Assembly: GCA_964590495.1 (NCBI GenBank)
Contig: CAZPWQ010000078.1
Span: 1 to 16,532, forward strand
Length of the DNA stretch: 16,532 bases
DNA from: CAZPWQ01 sp964590495
Lineage (GTDB): Bacteria > Bacteroidota > Rhodothermia > Balneolales > Balneolaceae
Direction of reading: 5' to 3'
Part shown: positions 13,193 through 16,532 of the stretch, piece by piece
Numbering within the stretch: the stretch's first letter is position 1
How the letters are laid out: each line of letters starts with the position of its first letter
The notes under the pieces: generated by a model
The model's input: the letters and a program-made list of their open reading frames with translations, nothing else
The model's database searches: none
Told to the model about the DNA's origin: nothing
Position numbers and translations under genes: made by a program

Positions 13193-14218
13193 CTAATCAT
13201 CGATGATTTCCCAAAACCTGGTTTTACCTTTTAGAAAGTATTCCCAGACCAGGTTAATGTTTTTTAGTTGTTGCGGGTCCTCCGGATTTATCCGCTTCTT
13301 CTGAAGATCTGACCTTTTCTTTTGTGTCTTGTTGATTGATATCCAAAAGTCTTTGTGCCCCAATAGAATAGAAAAAAATTCCCTGAACCCGGAAATCCAT
13401 AGGATGCGAAAAGCGGCAACTATATCAAGCATAATCCGGACGGGAAATCGCACGATCAGGGAGCGTCCGGAATAGTTTTTCCAGAGAAGCTTGAGGTTAT
13501 TGCGATAATTGTAGTAGAGCTTGCGCGGTGAGTCGGTTGGAAGCGATCCGCCACCCAGGTGATAAACGACACTGTCGGGACAGTAATACACTTCATATCC
13601 CCGGTTCCATAATTGCCAGCAGAGATCAATTTCTTCCATGTGGAATTCAAAGTCTTCATCAAATCCGCCGCATTCCTCAAAATGTTCTCTGCGAACGGCA
13701 AGCGCCGCACCGCTGGCCCATAGAATGGGAGCTGAATTATTATACTGGCCTTCATCTTTTTCCGGCGTGTCAAAAATTCGTCCCCGGCAAAAAGGGAAAC
13801 CGTATTTATCCAGGAATCCACCGGCAGCCCCGGCATATTCGAAGAATTCAGGTTCCTGGTACGATTTTATTTTAGGCTGGACAGCAGAAACATTAGAATT
13901 GGCTTCAAAGATTTGTGCCAGGGGATGAAGCCAGTCCGGTTCAACATCCACATCGTTATTGAGAAACAGCAGGATTTCTCCCCCGGCATGTGGGACGGCA
14001 CGATTATTACCGCCGCAATAACCGTAGTTGGCATCGAAAGTCGCAATTTTAACTCCGGGATAGTTTTCCCTTACCCATTGGGCTGAACCGTCGGAAGAAG
14101 CGTTGTCTGCCAAAATTATTTCATAATCATCATAATCTGTTTCAACTACACCCGGAAGAAATGTCTTCAGGTGATGAAGAGCATTCCACGAAACAATAAT
14201 AATGCTGAATTTCGGCAT
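13193..14218 (-). CDS. Family 2 glycosyltransferase (WbbL/rhamnosyltransferase-like)
   Basis: This 341-aa GT-A fold glycosyltransferase probably adds a sugar to a cell-surface glycan. The N-terminus S-I-I-I-V-S-W-N (5-12) and D-N-A-S-S-D-G-S (38-45) are the family's nucleotide-sugar binding elements. The metal-binding D-x-D is D-V-D at 89-91, in L-N-N-D-V-D-V-E-P. The acceptor-side segment E-E-I-D-L-C-W-Q (195-202) carries the likely catalytic acids, and V-V-Y-H-L-G-G-G-S (217-225) closes the domain, a pattern typical of WbbL-like enzymes. A basic, partly hydrophobic C-terminal region (about 255-341) probably associates with the membrane. It stands alone with no polysaccharide cluster around it. 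It is divergent from the phosphoesterase gene with a 162-bp shared upstream region. Donor and acceptor are unknown. Confidence 0.93.
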   Translation of the reverse strand: MPKFSIIIVSWNALHHLKTFLPGVVETDYDDYEIILADNASSDGSAQWVRENYPGVKIATFDANYGYCGGNNRAVPHAGGEILLFLNNDVDVEPDWLHPLAQIFEANSNVSAVQPKIKSYQEPEFFEYAGAAGGFLDKYGFPFCRGRIFDTPEKDEGQYNNSAPILWASGAALAVRREHFEECGGFDEDFEFHMEEIDLCWQLWNRGYEVYYCPDSVVYHLGGGSLPTDSPRKLYYNYRNNLKLLWKNYSGRSLIVRFPVRIMLDIVAAFRILWISGFREFFSILLGHKDFWISINKTQKKRSDLQKKRINPEDPQQLKNINLVWEYFLKGKTRFWEIIDD

Positions 14219-14309
14219 ATAAACTCGTATTAAATAATTTCGTTATCATATAAATGTAAATATCACCGTTTAAGAATAACTACTTACACCCGATATAGTA
14301 TCTGCCTGG

Positions 14310-14332
14310 TTTGTAATATTTGTATTTACAAA
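14310..14332. promoter_or_regulatory. Possible operator: repeated TTTGTA half-sites
   Basis: TTTGTA occurs at 14310-14315 and 14319-14324, and the second copy forms a palindrome with TACAAA at 14327-14332 (2-nt spacer). The site lies about 50 bp before the phosphoesterase start in the divergent GT2/phosphoesterase region. No regulator is known, so this is speculative. Confidence 0.25.
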
Positions 14333-14380
14333 GGAATAAAACATCCCTATTATGAGACTGAAAATGAGAAAGTTTCTTTT

Positions 14381-14884
14381 ATGATCAAAGTCGGCTTAAT
14401 ATCAGATACACATAATTATCTCGATCCACAGGTGCTGGAATATTTCGCCGACAGGGATGAAATCTGGCATGCAGGTGATTTTGGCACGATGGAAATCTCT
14501 GACAGGCTTAATGAGATTGCTCCTGTGATCGGAGTGTATGGCAATATTGACGGAAGTGACATCCGGCAGGAATATCCGCTTCACCAACGTTTCAATCGTG
14601 AGGGACTGGATATTTGGATGACTCATATCGGCGGGACCCTCGGACGCTATTGTCTGCCGATACGCGAGCAAATGGAGAAGAATCCGCCGGAAGTATTTAT
14701 CTGCGGTCACTCACATATTCTGAAGATCGGCCGCGACCAGGATAAAAACAAAATGCTGTTTATTAATCCCGGGGCGGCGGGAAAATACGGATTCCAGGTG
14801 TATCGTACATGTGTACGCTTCTCCATTTCAGACGGTAAAATGCATGACATGGAGGTTGTAAACCTCGGTAAAATAGGGGAGTAG
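14381..14884 (+). CDS. YfcE/MJ0936-type metallophosphoesterase
   Basis: This 167-aa cytosolic calcineurin-like phosphoesterase of the YfcE/MJ0936/VPS29 class hydrolyses phosphodiesters with two bound metals. All the expected motifs are present and correctly spaced: S-D-T-H with Asp9 and His11, G-D with Asp33, G-N-I-D with Asn55, T-H with His82, and G-H-S-H with His110 and His112. The I-N-P-G-A sequence (128-132) is the usual end of the active domain. The length is normal. The physiological substrate of the family is mostly undefined. The gene is divergent from GT2 and followed by a repeat-rich gap. The ATG at 14381 precedes the first beta-strand by one residue, as in relatives. Confidence 0.95.
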   Translation: MIKVGLISDTHNYLDPQVLEYFADRDEIWHAGDFGTMEISDRLNEIAPVIGVYGNIDGSDIRQEYPLHQRFNREGLDIWMTHIGGTLGRYCLPIREQMEKNPPEVFICGHSHILKIGRDQDKNKMLFINPGAAGKYGFQVYRTCVRFSISDGKMHDMEVVNLGKIGE

Positions 14885-15013
14885 CAGTGATCAGTGAACA
14901 GTGTGTCAGTTGAGCAATGAACATGTTCCGAGCATTAACCTCCCTTAGTCTCTCAGTCCCATGAGTTTGTTTCATCTGTGCAAATCCATATAATCTGCTT
15001 CATCCGCGTTCCA
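14885..15013. repeat. Short tandem heptads and repeat-like phrase after the phosphoesterase gene
   Basis: Immediately after the stop codon are three heptads, CAGTGAT, CAGTGAA and CAGTGTG (14885-14905). Further on, the 14967-15013 segment includes the phrase CTGCTTCATCCGCGTTCCAT. Phrases of this type recur in intergenic DNA of many environmental bacteria, which is recollection. Another CCGCG-rich phrase is at 3449-3467. Confidence 0.5.
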
Positions 15014-15034
15014 TTCCCTCAATAAATCAAAACT

Positions 15035-15074
15035 GAAACCGGCCTTCCTTCTCCGGTCTCCTTTTCTTCTTTTA
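15035..15074 (+). terminator. Weak stem plus T-rich tract, possible terminator for the phosphoesterase
   Basis: ACCGG (15038-15042) pairs with CCGGT (15053-15057), and two further base pairs form across a mismatch. A T-rich run follows from 15061. The stem is short and about 150 nt past the gene, so support is limited. Confidence 0.3.
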
Positions 15075-15086
15075 TTATAGCTGTGA

Positions 15087-15101
15087 GGGAGCTCGGCTCC
15101 C
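15087..15101. repeat. Mini-hairpin GGGAGC-TCG-GCTCCC downstream of the alcohol dehydrogenase
   Basis: A perfect 6-bp stem with a 3-nt loop lies 14 bp beyond the stop codon of the minus-strand dehydrogenase. It has the same size class as the two 15-nt hairpins at 105-148. There is no T-tract, so termination is uncertain. Confidence 0.55.
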
Positions 15102-15115
15102 GAACTTATACTGTT

Positions 15116-16288
15116 TCAAGGCTTCAGAACGGTTTTGATACACTCATCCTCTTTATTTTTGAATATTTCATATGCGTTGGGAGCTTCGTCGAGATCGAAA
15201 TGGTGCGTCACAACAAAAGAAGGATCGATCTCTTCATTTTCAATTTTACTGAGCAAAGGCTCCAGATAGCGATGCACATGGGTTTGTCCCATTTTGAGTG
15301 TAAGTCCTTTATTCATTGCTGTCCCAAAAGGAATTTTGTCCAGAAAACCGATATAGACACCCGGGATAGATACCGTACCTCCTTTTCGGCAGCACATAAT
15401 TGCTTCACGAAGAACGTGCGGACGGTCAGTGGCTAAGTATGCCGCCTGTTTGGCCCGGTCGATTACAGCATCTACACTTCCGCCACCGTGTGCTTCCGTA
15501 CCCACAGCGTCAATGCAACGGTCGGGACCGTGTCCGTTAGTCATTTCCATCAGGGATTCGTAAACGTCCATTTTATCAAAGTTAATTGTTTCGGCTTTGC
15601 CATAATTTTCTGCCATTTTCAGGCGATCGGGAAGCCGGTCGATAGCTATTACCCGTTCGGCCTCTTTCATCCAGGAACTCTGTACTGCAAACTGACCAAC
15701 GGGACCGGCACCCCAGACAGCAACAGTATCACCGGGTTCAATTTCGGCGTTTTCAGCAGCCATATAACCGGTTGGAAAGATATCGGACAGGAAAAGAACT
15801 TCATCATCTTCTATGTCAGACGAAATTTTAACAGGACCAACGTCAGCGTAAGGTACGCGAACATATTCCGCCTGTCCTCCGGCGTATCCTCCCAGCATAT
15901 GGGAATATCCGAATAAACCGGCAGGTGATTGTCCCATTATTTTTCGTGCTACTGCTTCATTCGGGTTGGAATTGTCGCATAATGAGTATAGCCCTTTCTG
16001 ACAGTAATAGCAGTTTCCACAGGAGATAGTGAAGGGGACGACTACACGATCACCCTTTTTGAGCTTTTTATTCTCAGAACCAACCTCCACGACTTCGCCC
16101 ATAAATTCATGACCGAGTATATCACCCTTTTTCATAGTCGGCATCATTCCATCGTAGAGGTGCAGGTCAGATCCGCAAATTGCTGTGGAACTGACTTCTA
16201 TAATGGCATCCCTCGGATTAAGTATTTTAGGATCCGATACATTGCTAATTCTAACATCATGTTTACCATACCAGCAAAGTGCTTTCAT
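15116..16288 (-). CDS. Zinc-dependent alcohol dehydrogenase (formaldehyde-dehydrogenase-like MDR family)
   Basis: This 390-aa medium-chain dehydrogenase/reductase oxidises an alcohol or aldehyde adduct with NAD(P)+. The catalytic zinc ligands are Cys38 (I-C-G-S-D), His60 with Glu61 (G-H-E-F), and probably Asp169 (L-S-D-I-F-P-T-G-Y). The structural zinc site has four cysteines, Cys90, Cys93, Cys96 and Cys104. The Rossmann motif is G-A-G-P-V-G at 193-198, followed by an acidic D at about residue 217 that suggests NAD+ preference. Overall it resembles the glutathione-independent formaldehyde dehydrogenase-like subgroup, with an insertion of about 30 residues after the structural zinc loop; the true substrate is unknown. 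The ATG at 16288 follows a purine-rich GAGAGAGAAAA stretch. The gene is monocistronic as far as the window shows. Confidence 0.95.
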   Translation of the reverse strand: MKALCWYGKHDVRISNVSDPKILNPRDAIIEVSSTAICGSDLHLYDGMMPTMKKGDILGHEFMGEVVEVGSENKKLKKGDRVVVPFTISCGNCYYCQKGLYSLCDNSNPNEAVARKIMGQSPAGLFGYSHMLGGYAGGQAEYVRVPYADVGPVKISSDIEDDEVLFLSDIFPTGYMAAENAEIEPGDTVAVWGAGPVGQFAVQSSWMKEAERVIAIDRLPDRLKMAENYGKAETINFDKMDVYESLMEMTNGHGPDRCIDAVGTEAHGGGSVDAVIDRAKQAAYLATDRPHVLREAIMCCRKGGTVSIPGVYIGFLDKIPFGTAMNKGLTLKMGQTHVHRYLEPLLSKIENEEIDPSFVVTHHFDLDEAPNAYEIFKNKEDECIKTVLKP

Positions 16289-16306
16289 AATTTTCTCTCT
16301 CTTGAC

Positions 16307-16336
16307 GTTATAAATTTAGCCTATCTATCCATTCAA
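16307..16336 (-). promoter_or_regulatory. Possible sigma70-like promoter for the alcohol dehydrogenase
   Basis: On the minus strand TTGAAT (complement of 16331-16336) and TATAAC (complement of 16307-16312) are 18 bp apart. They would start transcription very close to the ATG, giving a leader of about 10-15 nt. The spacing is acceptable but the hexamers are partial matches. Confidence 0.35.
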
Positions 16337-16405
16337 AAAACTGACATTATCCCGGAATAGTTCTCAATGAATAAAAATATTGACCACTTTTTAGTTCTTT
16401 TCTGG

Positions 16406-16454
16406 CTATATCACAAAGTTACACAAAGGACCGCAGAGAACCACAGAGAAAACC
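16406..16454 (-). repeat. Dispersed repeat, copy 2 (pairs with 9201-9250)
   Basis: The minus strand contains phrases of the form CTCTGTGG and CTGCGGTCC before TAACTTTGTG. It aligns with the minus strand of 9201-9250 with 35 identities and one 1-nt gap. It lies upstream of the alcohol dehydrogenase in the terminal 244-bp non-coding stretch, where I see no gene. Confidence 0.65.
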
Positions 16455-16532
16455 TTTGCCCACTCGGCGCATTCTTTTACCTCGGGCATTCCTTCGGAGG
16501 TGTAGCTTTGAGACAACAAAGTGCAGCGTATG

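Noticed and set aside
12995..13234. 79-codon plus-strand frame downstream of the DUF6933 gene
   Set aside because: It overlaps the 3' end of GT2 antisense, starts inside non-coding sequence and has no coding character.
1..16532. Searched for a defence, secretion, toxin-antitoxin or biosynthetic gene system
   Set aside because: All clear genes are housekeeping, transport or envelope functions with mixed strands; no cluster of co-directional unknown genes large enough to suggest a new system is present.

Overview
The window looks like ordinary chromosomal DNA from a moderately AT-rich, Gram-negative member of the Bacteroidota/Balneolota/Rhodothermota group. The reasons are a large DUF2723 (GT117-type) membrane protein, a YbeY whose third metal-ligand position is Asp rather than His, an outer-membrane beta-barrel with a PagL-type motif, and mostly weak or absent Shine-Dalgarno sequences. 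A marine or halophilic Balneolales-like host fits best, but this is inference from family content, not a database match. I see no plasmid, phage, transposon, CRISPR, rRNA or tRNA signature.

Layout. Positions 1-253 are a non-coding block of short repeats and mini-hairpins. A two-TM hypothetical protein (254-772, minus) and a 48-codon single-TM small protein (991-1137, plus) follow. A leftward cluster runs from 6547 down to 1148: DUF2723 glycosyltransferase-like protein, a 153-aa protein of unknown function, YbeY and a DUF445 membrane protein. The first two are separated by a tandem (TTATACCC)n array and a hairpin. A Na+-coupled NSS transporter (6994-8502, plus) converges on a bacterial PH-domain membrane protein (8530-9072, minus). 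An exported MsrB (9411-10001, minus) comes next, then a CDF metal transporter (10988-11911) placed 32 bp upstream of a PagL-like lipid A deacylase candidate (10305-10955), both minus. A DUF6933 protein (12316-12846, plus), a GT2 glycosyltransferase (13193-14218, minus), a YfcE-type phosphoesterase (14381-14884, plus) and a zinc-dependent alcohol dehydrogenase (15116-16288, minus) complete the coding content.

How the genes relate. Several products act at the envelope: DUF2723, GT2, the PagL-like protein, exported MsrB, NSS and CDF. YbeY is the only clear RNA-processing factor. Apart from the YbeY/153-aa pair and the CDF/PagL-like pair there is little evidence of shared pathways.

The most unusual content is intergenic. 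Most gaps of more than about 150 bp carry a palindrome or repeat-like segment: perfect 15- and 16-bp stems with 3-nt loops, a 13-bp stem, a telomere-like G-rich tandem array, and two diverged copies of one approximately 50-nt sequence 7 kb apart. I did not find a convincing new multi-gene system. The best leads are the G-quadruplex-capable array, the palindromic elements, the candidate Asp substitution in the NSS chloride/Na1 site, the PagL-like gene next to a metal exporter, and the unannotated-size membrane peptide at 991.
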